A DNA stretch of 64,000 nucleotides from Telmatospirillum sp. J64-1 (GCF_006980715.1 NZ_SBHN01000018.1:51347-115346), one strand, 5' to 3'. Shown: positions 27,654-36,912, counted from the first letter of the stretch. Translations and numbers: made by a program. Notes: generated by a model not told the origin, from the sequence alone.

Positions 27654-29948
27654 TCAGAGCCTGTCGGTGATGTTGACGGTCTTGACCAGGGCATCGACGC
27701 TGATGATGCCGTCCAGCACCTTGGCGATACCGTCCTCGACCATGGGGATGAAGCCGTATTTGCGCGCCTCGCGCCGGATCGCGCTGAGCGAGGCATCGGC
27801 GATGATCATCTCGTCCACCTCGGGCGTGAAGGGCAGGATCTCCGAAATGGCGACACGGCCCGAATGGCCGGTATGGCGGCATTTCTCGCAGCCGGTGGGA
27901 TGGGCGATGACCGGCGGATCGGCGGGATCGACGCCCAGGATGCGGCATTCCTCGGGCGTCGCCGGGGCGCTGCGCTTGCAGGAACACAGCTTGCGCGCCA
28001 GGCGCTGGGCGATCACGCCGATGATGTTGCCGGACATCAGGGTCGGGCGCATTCCCAGGTCGACCAGACGCGGAATGGCGCCCGCGGCATCGTTGGTGTG
28101 CAAGGTGGTATAGACCTGGTGACCGGTCATGGCGGCGCGCAGGGCCATGCTGGCGGTCTCGCTGTCGCGCACCTCGCCGACCAGGATCACGTCGGGGTCC
28201 TGGCGCATCAGGCTGCGGATGCCTTCCGCGAAATTCATGCTGGAGCCTTCGCGGATCTGGCTCTGGCGGATCAGCGGCAACTCGAACTCGACCGGGTCTT
28301 CCAGGGTCATGATGTTGAGGTCGAGCGAGTTGATGTAGTTCATGATGGAATACAGCGTCGTCGTCTTGCCCGACCCGGTGGGGCCGGTGACGATGATGAT
28401 GCCTTCCGGCCGCTTCACCAGCTTGACCAGCAGATCGAAATTATGCCGGCTGTAGCCCAGGGCCGACAGGTCCACCTGGGCGCTGGAACGATCGAGGATG
28501 CGCAGCACCATGTTCTCGCCATGCACCGTGGGCAGCGAGGAGACGCGGAAATCGACGCGGCGGCTGCCCATGGTCAGTTGGAAACGGCCATCCTGGGGGT
28601 TCAGCTTGTCGGCGATGTTCATGCCCGCCATGATCTTCAGGCGGTGCGAGAAGGCCGGCCAATGCTGCTTGTGCAGGGTGCGGATCTGCATCATGTCGCC
28701 GTCGATGCGATAGCGCACGCGCAGGATGTTGCCTTCCGGCTCGAAATGGATGTCGGACGCCTTCATCTTCACCGCATCGAGCACCACGGCATCGACGAGG
28801 CGCACCAGCGGGTGGCGGTAGCCGCCCTCGCGGTCGTCCAGGGCGGCGGCATCGAGCAGGGTGCCTTCGCGGATGCTCTCGATCTCGCGCAGGATGCCGT
28901 CGATGGACAATTCATGGCCGTAATACTGGTCGATGGCCGCCTGAATGTCGGTATCGGGGCAGACCAGCGGCTGGATCTCGATATCGGCGGGGAAGTAGCG
29001 CTTGACCTGGTCCAGGGCCAGGACGTCATAGATATCGCCCATGGCCAGCCGCAGGACACGGTCCTGCAGCGAGACGGGGAAGACGTTGTAGCGGGTGGCG
29101 GCTTCCTTCGGCAGGACCTTCAGCAATTCGGGGTCGATCATCGCCCCCTTGGGCTCGAACCGCTCGTAGCCCGAGCTTTCGGCCAGGACCGCCGACAGCG
29201 CCTGTTCCGTAATGAATCCCAGATCGACGAAGATTTCGCCCATCATCTTGGGCGAGCGCTTCTTCTCCTGCAGCGCGACCTGAAGCTGGTCCTTGGAGAT
29301 CAGGCCCATTTCCAGCAGGCGGTCGCCGATGCGGACCGGCGGCTTGCCCTCTCCGCCCTGCCCCTTCCCGTCTTGCCCCTGGCGGGGCTTCGCGGGTGCC
29401 GGGCCGGGCCCAGGACTCGGCGTGACGGCGGGCGGCGGCGGAACCTGGGGGGCCGGACGGGCCTCGACAGAAGGGGGCTCGGCCGGACGGAAGACGGGCG
29501 CAGGCGCGGATACCGCTTCAAGCGGGCGCTCGGGCGGGGGCGGGGGCAGGTCGCGACGCAGCACCGGCCGCACCGCGGGGGCCGCAGCTTCGGCTTCGGG
29601 GGCGTCCACAGGCGGCAAGGGCAGACGCCCGCCCGGCGGCGGAGCGGGGGCTGGTTCCGGCAGGCGCGGCACCGGCGGCTCGGCCAGGACCAGGGCTTGC
29701 GGACCGGCCTCCGCCGCCAGATCGGGATGCAGGGGCGCCGAGGCGGGACCGCCCGGCTCGCCCAGCACCAGCGACACGCCCCGGCTGGGCGGATGCAGGC
29801 GCGGCTCGACCGTCCTGCCCGCCAGTTCCATGCCGGGACGGGGCGGCTCGCCCAAGACCAGGGAAGAGGACGGCAGGGGCGCCGCCGTCTCGGCCGGACG
29901 TTCGGCGCTCTCTCCAGGCTTCGGCGGGTCCCCCAGGATCAGGGCCAT
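27654..29948 (-). CDS. MshE/GspE-type pilus extension ATPase with proline-rich repeat N-terminus
   Basis: 764 residues from the ATG at 29948 (AGGAA upstream). Residues 1-200 are proline-rich and hold four copies of a (L/V)LGEPPxPG motif at 3-12, 30-39, 60-69 and 86-95. Residues about 204-330 form a GspE_N/MshEN domain with RIGDRLLEMGLISKDQL and a second, weaker copy (MGEIFVDLGFITEQAL); such tandem motifs bind c-di-GMP in MshE. The ATPase core has GPTGSGKTTT, VILVGEVRD and a CxC...CxxC zinc site (CSC, CEKC). It drives pilus extension. The N-terminal extension is not a usual MshE feature. Confidence 0.9.
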   Translation of the reverse strand: MALILGDPPKPGESAERPAETAAPLPSSSLVLGEPPRPGMELAGRTVEPRLHPPSRGVSLVLGEPGGPASAPLHPDLAAEAGPQALVLAEPPVPRLPEPAPAPPPGGRLPLPPVDAPEAEAAAPAVRPVLRRDLPPPPPERPLEAVSAPAPVFRPAEPPSVEARPAPQVPPPPAVTPSPGPGPAPAKPRQGQDGKGQGGEGKPPVRIGDRLLEMGLISKDQLQVALQEKKRSPKMMGEIFVDLGFITEQALSAVLAESSGYERFEPKGAMIDPELLKVLPKEAATRYNVFPVSLQDRVLRLAMGDIYDVLALDQVKRYFPADIEIQPLVCPDTDIQAAIDQYYGHELSIDGILREIESIREGTLLDAAALDDREGGYRHPLVRLVDAVVLDAVKMKASDIHFEPEGNILRVRYRIDGDMMQIRTLHKQHWPAFSHRLKIMAGMNIADKLNPQDGRFQLTMGSRRVDFRVSSLPTVHGENMVLRILDRSSAQVDLSALGYSRHNFDLLVKLVKRPEGIIIVTGPTGSGKTTTLYSIMNYINSLDLNIMTLEDPVEFELPLIRQSQIREGSSMNFAEGIRSLMRQDPDVILVGEVRDSETASMALRAAMTGHQVYTTLHTNDAAGAIPRLVDLGMRPTLMSGNIIGVIAQRLARKLCSCKRSAPATPEECRILGVDPADPPVIAHPTGCEKCRHTGHSGRVAISEILPFTPEVDEMIIADASLSAIRREARKYGFIPMVEDGIAKVLDGIISVDALVKTVNITDRL

Positions 29949-29967
29949 GCGGCGTTCCTCGGCGTCA

Positions 29968-31908
29968 CTAGAAGGCGATGGGGCGCGGATCGGGCGCGAA
30001 GCGGCGATACAGATCCACATCCGCAGGCGCCACCGACTCGCGGTCGTTGACGATGGTGGCCCGCAGGAAGATCACCAGTTCCACCACCTCGGACAGCTTG
30101 TTCTGCTGCTTGAAGGCCGCGCCGAAGACGCCGGGCATGTCCTGAAGGCCGGGGATGCCCTGTTCGACATTGTCGCTGCGTTCCTGCATCAGGCCGCCCA
30201 TGACCAGGACCTGCCCGCTTTCCATGCTGACGACGCTGTCCAGTTCCCGCACCTCGACCACCGGAATCTGGGAATCGACGCTCACACGCTGGCTCACGGG
30301 CAATTGCGCATTGATGTCGGCCATCGTCAACGCCACCGCCGGGTCGCTGACCCTCCGCGCCACCCGCGAGATGGTCGGGCGCAGATTCAGCGAGATCATG
30401 CGCGATTCCAGATTGATGGAGGGCTGCACCGTCATGATCAGGCCGATCGGCACGGTGTTGACGGTGCTGGTGATGGTGCGCGTCTCGAAGCCGCTCTGGG
30501 TATCGCGCTCGCGGTCGATCTGCAAGGTGAAGTAGACGTCGTTCTCGGCCACCTTCAGGACCGAGGCCTGGTTGTTGGTCATGGTCAGACGCGGGCTGGA
30601 CAAGGTGCGCACCGAGCCGAATTGGTCGACCAGTTGCAGCACGCCGTCGATGGTCACGCTGCCCGCCCGGGCCAGCCGCCCGCCCATCAGCAATGTCGGC
30701 GATTGCGGCGAAATGGCCTGGCTGATGCTTTCCCCCAGCGGACTGACCAGGGACAGGTCGCTGGCCGGAGAAATGGCGCTCCAGTCGATGCCGGCGCGGA
30801 ATTCATCGCGCAGCGTCACCTCGACGATCTTCGCTTCGATCAGCACCTGCGCGCTGATCGCACGGCGGACCCGTTCGAGATAATCGGCGATCTCCCGGTG
30901 GCGGCGCTGGTTGGTATAGACGGTGATGATCCCGGCCTGGCGATTGATCGACAGATTGGGATTGGAGGCTTCGGCCCCCAGGGGGCCGGTGGCGGCGGGG
31001 CCGGTATCCTCCCGCTCGACGGTCTGGATCGTCGCGCCCGCCGCAGAAGAATCGCCCGAGGCGGCGGCGGGAGAGACCGCTGGCGGCGGGGCGGTGATCG
31101 TATCGGCCAGGGACTGCACGGCCTGCAATGCTCCGGCCACGCCTCCCGCCGGGGCGGGGGCCGAACCGGGCGCCGCCTCGCCCGGCGAGGCAGGCGGAAC
31201 GGGCATCTGGACGAGGTGGCGGGGCTGGTTGTCCTGGAACAGGATGCGCTCGATATTGGACTGCACCTCGCCCCAGGGGTCGATATCGGCCATGCTGGTC
31301 ACCCGGCTGGTCGAGGCATTGGAAGCCGCCGTCGTCCCGCCGCCGGCCACCGCCGAAAAGACGTCGGTGCTGGAACTGATCTCGCTTTGCGACTGGCGAC
31401 GCAGGGCCAGCGTATCCAGGCGATAGGTGCGCAGATAGGGATCGTCGAGTTCGATCCGCAGCAGGTTGTCCTCGAAGCTGTAGCGCAGCCCGGTCATGTC
31501 GGCGATGCGCTCGATCACCTGGGTCAGCGGACGATCGGTGGCCGAGAAGATGATGCCGCCCTGGATGCGGGGGTCCATTTCCAGGTCGATCTCGGCCCGC
31601 CGGGCCAGTTCCATCAGCAGGTCGCGCAGCGGCGTCACCTCGGTCACGCGGATGGACACGCGGCGGGCATCGGCCTCGGCGGGCGGGGTCGGCGCGGCGA
31701 GAAGCGGCTGGAGCTCGGGAATCGGCGGCTCGGCGGGCGGCGGCGCGTCGGCAGGACCGCGCCGGGCCATCAATTCCCGGTAATCCTGCTTGGTCAGCCC
31801 GGTCTGGGGGTCATGCGGCGCGCAGGAGGCCAGCAAGGCCGCCGCCATGCCCAGCACCAGGCCCATCCGCATCTTTCCACCCCGATCCGTCGCCATCATT
31901 CCATCCAT
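29968..31908 (-). CDS. MshL/GspD-type outer-membrane secretin, lipoprotein
   Basis: 646 residues from the ATG at 31908 (a TTG at 31914 and ATGs at 31899, 31896 and 31872 are alternatives). The lipobox LLASC lies at the end of the signal peptide. A secretin/TonB short domain (RVTEVTPLRDLLMELARRA) precedes a low-complexity Ala/Pro/Ser region (about 230-320). The secretin core includes SAQVLIEAKIVEVTLRDEF and ESGQVLVMGGLMQERSDN. The multimer forms the outer-membrane gate for the pilus. The lipidation signal suggests it needs no separate pilotin. Confidence 0.9.
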   Translation of the reverse strand: MDGMMATDRGGKMRMGLVLGMAAALLASCAPHDPQTGLTKQDYRELMARRGPADAPPPAEPPIPELQPLLAAPTPPAEADARRVSIRVTEVTPLRDLLMELARRAEIDLEMDPRIQGGIIFSATDRPLTQVIERIADMTGLRYSFEDNLLRIELDDPYLRTYRLDTLALRRQSQSEISSSTDVFSAVAGGGTTAASNASTSRVTSMADIDPWGEVQSNIERILFQDNQPRHLVQMPVPPASPGEAAPGSAPAPAGGVAGALQAVQSLADTITAPPPAVSPAAASGDSSAAGATIQTVEREDTGPAATGPLGAEASNPNLSINRQAGIITVYTNQRRHREIADYLERVRRAISAQVLIEAKIVEVTLRDEFRAGIDWSAISPASDLSLVSPLGESISQAISPQSPTLLMGGRLARAGSVTIDGVLQLVDQFGSVRTLSSPRLTMTNNQASVLKVAENDVYFTLQIDRERDTQSGFETRTITSTVNTVPIGLIMTVQPSINLESRMISLNLRPTISRVARRVSDPAVALTMADINAQLPVSQRVSVDSQIPVVEVRELDSVVSMESGQVLVMGGLMQERSDNVEQGIPGLQDMPGVFGAAFKQQNKLSEVVELVIFLRATIVNDRESVAPADVDLYRRFAPDPRPIAF

Positions 31909-31945
31909 GCCCAAGGCATCCCCCTCATTGAAGCATTCCGATCGG

Positions 31946-32701
31946 TCACAAACGCGCCCAGGACACGGCCTCGGGCCAGAGCAGGCACAGCGCCAGGGCC
32001 GCGATCAGCGCCGGTCCGAAAGGAAATTCCGCCCCGCGCCCCAGCGCGCGCCAGGCCAGTCCGGTGGCGATGCCGAACAGCCCCGCCAGCAGCGGGAAGA
32101 TTCCCCATTGCCAGGGCAGCAGCAGCAGCCCGGCCACGCCCAGGAACTTGACGTCGCCCAGCCCCAGGCCGTCGCGACCGGTCACGAGCCTGAAACCGTG
32201 ATGCAGCGCCAGTCCGAAGGCCAGCCCACCCGCCGCGCCTGCCAGTCCCCACCAGGGCGTGCCGTCCAGCAGCCAGCGCCAGGCCAGGGCCGGCGGCAGC
32301 AAGGCCAGGTGCAGCATGTCGGGCAGCAGGCCGAATTCGATATCCACCACCGCCAGCGCAACCAGCAGCGTCACCACCAGCCCCAGCAGCACCGCCTCGA
32401 CCGGCCCGGCGGCCGCCAGGGCGGCCAGAACGACGGCGGCGGCCGTCACCGTCTCGATCAGCGGATAACGCAGCGAGACGGGCGCCTTGCAATGACGGCA
32501 CCGCCCGCGATTGACGAGCCACGAGAAGAGCGGCACCAGGTCCAGGGCACCCAATTCATGGCCGCAGGCGGGACAGGCCGACCGTCCCGCCGCGATGGAT
32601 TGCCCGCGCGGTAGGCGGTAGGACCAGGCCGAAACGAATGAGCCGCCCAACAGGCCGAAAGCCGCGGCGGCCGCGATTTCCCCTGCCCCCAGGACCATCA
32701 T
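31946..32701 (-). CDS. pilD: Prepilin peptidase / N-methyltransferase
   Basis: 251 residues, multi-spanning membrane protein. Two CxxC pairs in the cytoplasmic loop (CPACG, CRHCK) bind zinc in this family. The two catalytic aspartates lie in VDIEFGLLPD and GLGLGDVKFLG. It cleaves the leaders of the three prepilins encoded nearby and methylates the new N-terminus. The ATG at 32701 overlaps the upstream ATPase stop (ATGA). Confidence 0.92.
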   Translation of the reverse strand: MMVLGAGEIAAAAAFGLLGGSFVSAWSYRLPRGQSIAAGRSACPACGHELGALDLVPLFSWLVNRGRCRHCKAPVSLRYPLIETVTAAAVVLAALAAAGPVEAVLLGLVVTLLVALAVVDIEFGLLPDMLHLALLPPALAWRWLLDGTPWWGLAGAAGGLAFGLALHHGFRLVTGRDGLGLGDVKFLGVAGLLLLPWQWGIFPLLAGLFGIATGLAWRALGRGAEFPFGPALIAALALCLLWPEAVSWARL

Positions 32702-33720
32702 GGCCGTTCCATTTCCGGCGAGACCTGCGGGGACGGAAGCGCGACGAAATGCGCCTGGGCGCGCCCGATCCATCCCTCGACCGCCGTCACGGCGGAAGCG
32801 GTCGCCTCGGGAAAGGCGAAGGCCAGCCCTGCCGCCGCCCAGACATGCGCCGCCACCAGGGCCAGGGCGAGGCGGCGGACCTTGCGCCGCTTCAGCAGCA
32901 TGCGATGGGCGTTATAGGGGGTATCGTCGATGGCCTGTTCCACATGGCGGTCGGTCACCGGATTGGCGCCGTCGCCATAGGCGATCAGCAGCGCCTTGTC
33001 CGCCAGCACGTTGATGACGCGCGGCACCCCCCGGCTGGCCGCCGCCAGCAGGCGCGCCGCCGAAGGCGTGAAGATGGGATAATCCACCCCGGCGAGGCGC
33101 GAACAGGCGATGCGATGGTCCAGATAACGCAGGCTGTCCTGACGCGAGAAGGGTTCCGTCTGGAAGGCGAAGACGATGCGCTGGGTGATCTGGCGCAGGT
33201 CGGGCCGGGCCAGCAGGACGTCGAGTTCCGGTTGGCCGAACAGCACGATCTGCAACAGCTTGTGCTCTTCCGTCTCCAGGTTCGACAGCAGCCGCACCGT
33301 CTCCAGACCTTCTCCCCCCAGCGCCTGGGCCTCGTCCACCACCAAAACCGGATTGCGCTGGGCGGCATGCTGTTCCAGCAGGAAGGCGTTCAGCCGTGCC
33401 ATCATCTCGGCGCGGCTGCCCACCGGCAGCCGGAATTCCTGGCAGATGGCCGCCAGCAGGGTGTCGGCATCCGGGGTCGGCGCGTTGAGATAGGCCACCG
33501 GCTCGCCCTCGCCGTCCAGGCCGCGCAGCAGCAGGCGGCAGAGCATGGTCTTGCCCGTGCCGACATCGCCCACGACCTTGAAGATGCCGCTATTGCGCTT
33601 GATGGCATAGCGCAGCGAGTCCAGCACCTGGGCCATGTTCTCGACCGGGAAGAACTGGTCGGTATTGGGGGTCAGGCCGAAGGGATGGCGGGCCAAACCG
33701 AAATGGGCGAGATAGGGCAT
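32698..33720 (-). CDS. MshM/GspA-type AAA ATPase
   Basis: 340 residues. N-terminal YLAHFGLARHPFGLTPNTDQ is typical of ExeA/GspA-type ATPases. Walker A is GDVGTGKT and Walker B VLVVDEAQ. A single membrane helix lies near 285-305. GspA-type proteins help insert the secretin through the peptidoglycan; the C-terminal peptidoglycan-binding domain of GspA is reduced here, as in MshM. It begins one base after the mshN-like stop. Confidence 0.85.
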   Translation of the reverse strand: MPYLAHFGLARHPFGLTPNTDQFFPVENMAQVLDSLRYAIKRNSGIFKVVGDVGTGKTMLCRLLLRGLDGEGEPVAYLNAPTPDADTLLAAICQEFRLPVGSRAEMMARLNAFLLEQHAAQRNPVLVVDEAQALGGEGLETVRLLSNLETEEHKLLQIVLFGQPELDVLLARPDLRQITQRIVFAFQTEPFSRQDSLRYLDHRIACSRLAGVDYPIFTPSAARLLAAASRGVPRVINVLADKALLIAYGDGANPVTDRHVEQAIDDTPYNAHRMLLKRRKVRRLALALVAAHVWAAAGLAFAFPEATASAVTAVEGWIGRAQAHFVALPSPQVSPEMERP

Positions 33721-33721
33721 G

Positions 33722-34987
33722 TCAGCGTCCCCTCAGGAAACGCGCGCGGTCGCGCACCGCCTCGGTGGGGATGCCCTCGACCGGGCCGTGCCGTTCGATC
33801 CGGTGCAGCACCTCGTCATAGGCCAGGACGGCTTCCTCGCGGTAGCCCCCCCGGTCGTAGAGCACGGCCAGGGTATAGCGGTAGAGCAGATTGCCCGGCG
33901 ACAGATCGATGGCCCGGCGCAGATAGCTCACGGCGGCGGGCATGTCGCCCAACTGACCGTACAGGCTGCCGATCTGGGCGGCGACGGGGCTGAAATCGGG
34001 CGCCGCGCGCGACAGCTCCAGCAGGCGGTGCAGCGCGTCCTGGGGATCGGACTTCGCCAGCAGCGCCAGCATGTTGGTCAGCGCCTCGCGGTTCTGCGGG
34101 TCCTGGCCCAGCACGCGCTCGTAAAGGCGGCGCGCCTCCTCATCCCGCTGCAATTTCTGCAAGGCAGCCGCCTGGCCTAGCAGGGCCGAGACATTCCCCG
34201 GCTCCTGCGCCAGCGCCTGGGAATAGAGCGCCAGCGCGCCGTGATACTCGCCGCGCAGCAGGGCGGCATAGGCGGAATTGAGCGTTTCCGTCAGGCTGGG
34301 CGCCATGACGCGGACCGACACCAGATCGGCCACCCGGGGCGCCGCCTCTTCCCCGACATGGACGGGGGCGCCCAGACGGCGCGCCGCCTCGCTCCGCCCC
34401 TGCGCCTCCAGGGACACCTCCAGGCTTCGCGGCGGCATCACGCGGGCGGCGGCGGCCCCGGCAAGCTGCCCTTCGATGGCATCGAAAGCCTGCCGTTCCT
34501 CCTGCGCCTGCCGGCGCGCGCGTTCCCCTTCGGCCATCAGGGCAGCGATATTGTTTTCAGCCTCGGCAGGAACGCTTTCAGTATCCGCAGGCGCATTTCC
34601 CGCTTCCGCAGCCTCCCCGGCCGGAGCGGCGGAGAGTTCCTCGGTCGGCTGTTCCGTCGGGGATTCCGGGGCCGCGGCGAGTTCGGGCAGGGGGGCCGCT
34701 TCCGGCTCGGCCACCGTCTGGGGCGGCGGCTGGACGAAGACCGGCTCGGGCCCGCCCGCCACCATCTCAAGAACATCTTCTCCGAAGAAAAGCAGGGCCA
34801 CGCTCATCGCCGCGCCATAGCCCAGGATCGCATAGGTCACGAGGCGCGCCGTGTTCCGCCGCCTGCGCGGCTTGACCCGAATCGTCCCCCGTGCCGCCGG
34901 ATCGAAGGAAGCGGCGCCCCTGGGCATCTCCGCCTGCGCGGCATGTTCCTTCGCCGCCTTCTGAAGCCCTTTGAAGAGAACGCTCAT
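33722..34987 (-). CDS. MshN-like TPR protein, membrane anchored
   Basis: 421 residues from the ATG at 34987 (a TTG at 34999 is possible). A basic cytoplasmic region (KPRRRRNTAR) precedes one membrane helix (YAILGYGAAMSVALLFF), then a long Pro/Ala/Glu linker (about 80-150) and at least four TPR units, for example YAALLRGEYHGALALYSQAL. MshN in gammaproteobacteria has the same layout. It is the first gene of the minus-strand assembly operon. Confidence 0.75.
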   Translation of the reverse strand: MSVLFKGLQKAAKEHAAQAEMPRGAASFDPAARGTIRVKPRRRRNTARLVTYAILGYGAAMSVALLFFGEDVLEMVAGGPEPVFVQPPPQTVAEPEAAPLPELAAAPESPTEQPTEELSAAPAGEAAEAGNAPADTESVPAEAENNIAALMAEGERARRQAQEERQAFDAIEGQLAGAAAARVMPPRSLEVSLEAQGRSEAARRLGAPVHVGEEAAPRVADLVSVRVMAPSLTETLNSAYAALLRGEYHGALALYSQALAQEPGNVSALLGQAAALQKLQRDEEARRLYERVLGQDPQNREALTNMLALLAKSDPQDALHRLLELSRAAPDFSPVAAQIGSLYGQLGDMPAAVSYLRRAIDLSPGNLLYRYTLAVLYDRGGYREEAVLAYDEVLHRIERHGPVEGIPTEAVRDRARFLRGR

Positions 34988-35022
34988 AACACCACGCAAT
35001 CCTTGCGGCTAAGCCGCACCCC

Positions 35023-35040
35023 GGTGGCCTTTCGGCCACC
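35023..35040 (-). promoter_or_regulatory. Leader hairpin upstream of the mshN-like gene
   Basis: GGTGGCC, four-base loop, GGCCACC; a stable 7-bp hairpin about 36 bases before the first gene of the minus-strand pilus operon. No T-run follows on either strand, so a leader structure is more likely than a terminator. Confidence 0.35.
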
Positions 35041-35115
35041 ACCACCCCACCCTCTCTTCATACATCAAATGGAGCAAATCTTCGACAAAGGAGTTATGCC
35101 TTACCCATATTTTTT

Positions 35116-35937
35116 TCAGGGATTTCCCTCAGTATCCGCCTTCTTCCGGGCGGCGCGGCGCTTTCTTTCCCCAGCCGATCCGGCACGCTCCAGCCGTAGC
35201 CGGGCGACATCGGCCCGCGCCTCCTGCCGGGCCACTTCGCCCATGGCTTCCTCGACGAAGCGCAGATGGCTTTCGGCGGCGTCACGGGCCTTCACAGGCG
35301 CGCCGTCGACGATCGACTGATAGAGCATCCGGTGCTGGTCCAGCAGCATGTCGCGCACGCCCTTGCGGGTGAACAGGCTGCTCCGGCTGTAAAAGACCCC
35401 TTCGCGCAGCAGGCTTGAGAGCGAGCGCGCCACATGCAGCAGCACCACGTTATGCGCCGCCTCGGCCATGGCCATGTGGAAAGCCGCGTCCAGTTCCGCC
35501 TCGCGCTCGGCATCGTCCTGCTGGTGCGCCTCTTCCATGGCGGTGAAGATGCCGGTCAGGATCTCGCAATCCGCCTCGGTGCGGCGCAAGGCGGCGCAAT
35601 AGGCGGCCATCGGCTCCATGTAACGGCGGAATTCAAGATAATCGGTGGCGGTACCGGGATGGGCCTGGAACAGCCGCACCAGCGGTGCCGAGAAGGAGGG
35701 GGCGAGTTCCTCGGTGACATAGGTTCCTCCGCCGTGGCGGGTATGAACCAGCCCGTTGCGCTCCAGCGCCTGCAAGGCCTCGCGCAGGGTCGGCCGCGAC
35801 ACCTCCAGCCGCTCCGCCAGATCCCGCTCTGGCGGCAGTTTCTCGCCCGGCTTCAGCGCGCCGGACAGGATCAGCGTCTCCAATTGCTGGAGGACAAGGT
35901 CCGAAACCTTGGCATGGTCCAGGCGGGAATATTTCAT
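35116..35937 (-). CDS. lldR: GntR family (FadR/FCD subfamily) regulator, probable LldR/LutR
   Basis: 273 residues. The N-terminal winged helix has LILSGALKPGEKLPPERDLA and VSRPTLREALQALERNG. The all-helical FCD domain (about 95-240) carries metal/ligand histidines such as AFHMAMAEAAHN. The C-terminus is rich in Ala, Arg and Lys. It is divergent from lutABC, the usual place for a lactate-responsive repressor; lactate as ligand is inference. The ATG at 35937 is chosen over one 30 bases upstream because homology begins there. Confidence 0.85.
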   Translation of the reverse strand: MKYSRLDHAKVSDLVLQQLETLILSGALKPGEKLPPERDLAERLEVSRPTLREALQALERNGLVHTRHGGGTYVTEELAPSFSAPLVRLFQAHPGTATDYLEFRRYMEPMAAYCAALRRTEADCEILTGIFTAMEEAHQQDDAEREAELDAAFHMAMAEAAHNVVLLHVARSLSSLLREGVFYSRSSLFTRKGVRDMLLDQHRMLYQSIVDGAPVKARDAAESHLRFVEEAMGEVARQEARADVARLRLERAGSAGERKRRAARKKADTEGNP

Positions 35938-36036
35938 GTGTCTCTCTCGGCAAACATCACGCGGCAATTGGTCCGAAAGCTACACCACCCGGATGCCACC
36001 TGAAAGCCATCCCTGCGGCTTGCAGACGAAAAACAG

Positions 36037-36059
36037 GTAAAGTTTCTTTCCCACTTTAC
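36037..36059. promoter_or_regulatory. Inverted repeat in the lldR-lutA divergent region, candidate operator
   Basis: GTAAAGT (36037-36043) and ACTTTAC (36053-36059) form a perfect 7-bp inverted repeat with a 9-base spacer between the divergent starts. It does not match the ATTGGT-type FadR-family consensus, of which only a half-site is visible near 35969. Confidence 0.35.
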
Positions 36060-36141
36060 ACCCAGACGCCACCGCGATAATCCTGAGTGAAAGGATGGGC
36101 AGACCCCATCCCAAAAGCCATCAAGGAACGGGAGGCTTCGG

Positions 36142-36912
36142 ATGTCGGGCAGCATGGCCACGACCAAACCGTCCACGGTCTATTTCTTCGGCACCTGCAT
36201 CATCGATCTGGTCTATCCCCAGGCGGGGCTGTCTGCCGTCAACCTGCTGGAGCGCGAAGGCATCCGCGTGGTCTTCCCGCAAGGCCAGAGCTGCTGCGGC
36301 CAACCGGCCTATAATTGCGGCTATCCCGACGAGGCCCGCGCCGTCGCCCGCCATCAGGTGGAACTGTTCCACCAGCCCTGGCCGGTGGTGGTGCCGTCGG
36401 GGTCCTGCGCCGGGATGATGGCCAAGCATTATCCCTCGCTGTTCAAGGGCGACCCCTTCCTGCCGCGCGTCGAAAACTTCAGCAGCCGGGTCATCGAACT
36501 GACCCAGTTCCTGGTCAATGTCCTTGACCTCAAGCTCGAAGACAAGGGCGAGCCGGTCAAGGTCACCTGGCATTCCTCCTGCCATTCCATGCGCGAGATG
36601 GGCGTGGGCGACGAGCCCAAGGAATTGCTGCGCCGCCTATCCAATGTCGAGTTGCAGGAATTGAAGCGCGAGCGGGAATGCTGCGGCTTCGGCGGCACCT
36701 TCTCGGTGCGCCATCCCGAGATTTCCGCCGCCATGGCCGAGGACAAGGTGGCGGACATCCGCGCCACCGGGGCCAAGACCGTGCTGTCGGGCGATTGCGG
36801 CTGCCTGATGAATATCGGCACCCGCATGGAAGCCGATGCCAAGGAAGCGCGCGGCGAAGTGATCGACGGCAAGCATATCGCAGAATTCCTGTGGGAGCGG
36901 ACCAATGGGTAA
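36142..36912 (+). CDS. lutA: L-lactate oxidation complex subunit LutA (CCG domain protein)
   Basis: 256 residues with two cysteine-rich CCG domains: GQSCCGQPAYNCGY and ERECCGFGGTFSVRHPE, which ligate iron-sulfur or heterodisulfide-type centres. LutA, LutB and LutC together oxidise L-lactate to pyruvate and feed electrons to the respiratory chain. GGGAGG lies six bases before the ATG. Its end overlaps lutB by eight bases. Confidence 0.93.
   Translation: MSGSMATTKPSTVYFFGTCIIDLVYPQAGLSAVNLLEREGIRVVFPQGQSCCGQPAYNCGYPDEARAVARHQVELFHQPWPVVVPSGSCAGMMAKHYPSLFKGDPFLPRVENFSSRVIELTQFLVNVLDLKLEDKGEPVKVTWHSSCHSMREMGVGDEPKELLRRLSNVELQELKRERECCGFGGTFSVRHPEISAAMAEDKVADIRATGAKTVLSGDCGCLMNIGTRMEADAKEARGEVIDGKHIAEFLWERTNG

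Noticed and set aside
26289..30050. A 1253-codon open frame on the plus strand, antisense to the pilus ATPase and platform genes
   Set aside because: Composition is dominated by Gln, His, Asp and Gly, as expected for the complement of GC-rich coding sequence. The minus strand carries clear Walker motifs and GspF domains.
29293..32151. A 952-codon plus-strand frame
   Set aside because: Shadow of the mshE- and mshL-like genes, which have intact motifs in the other strand.
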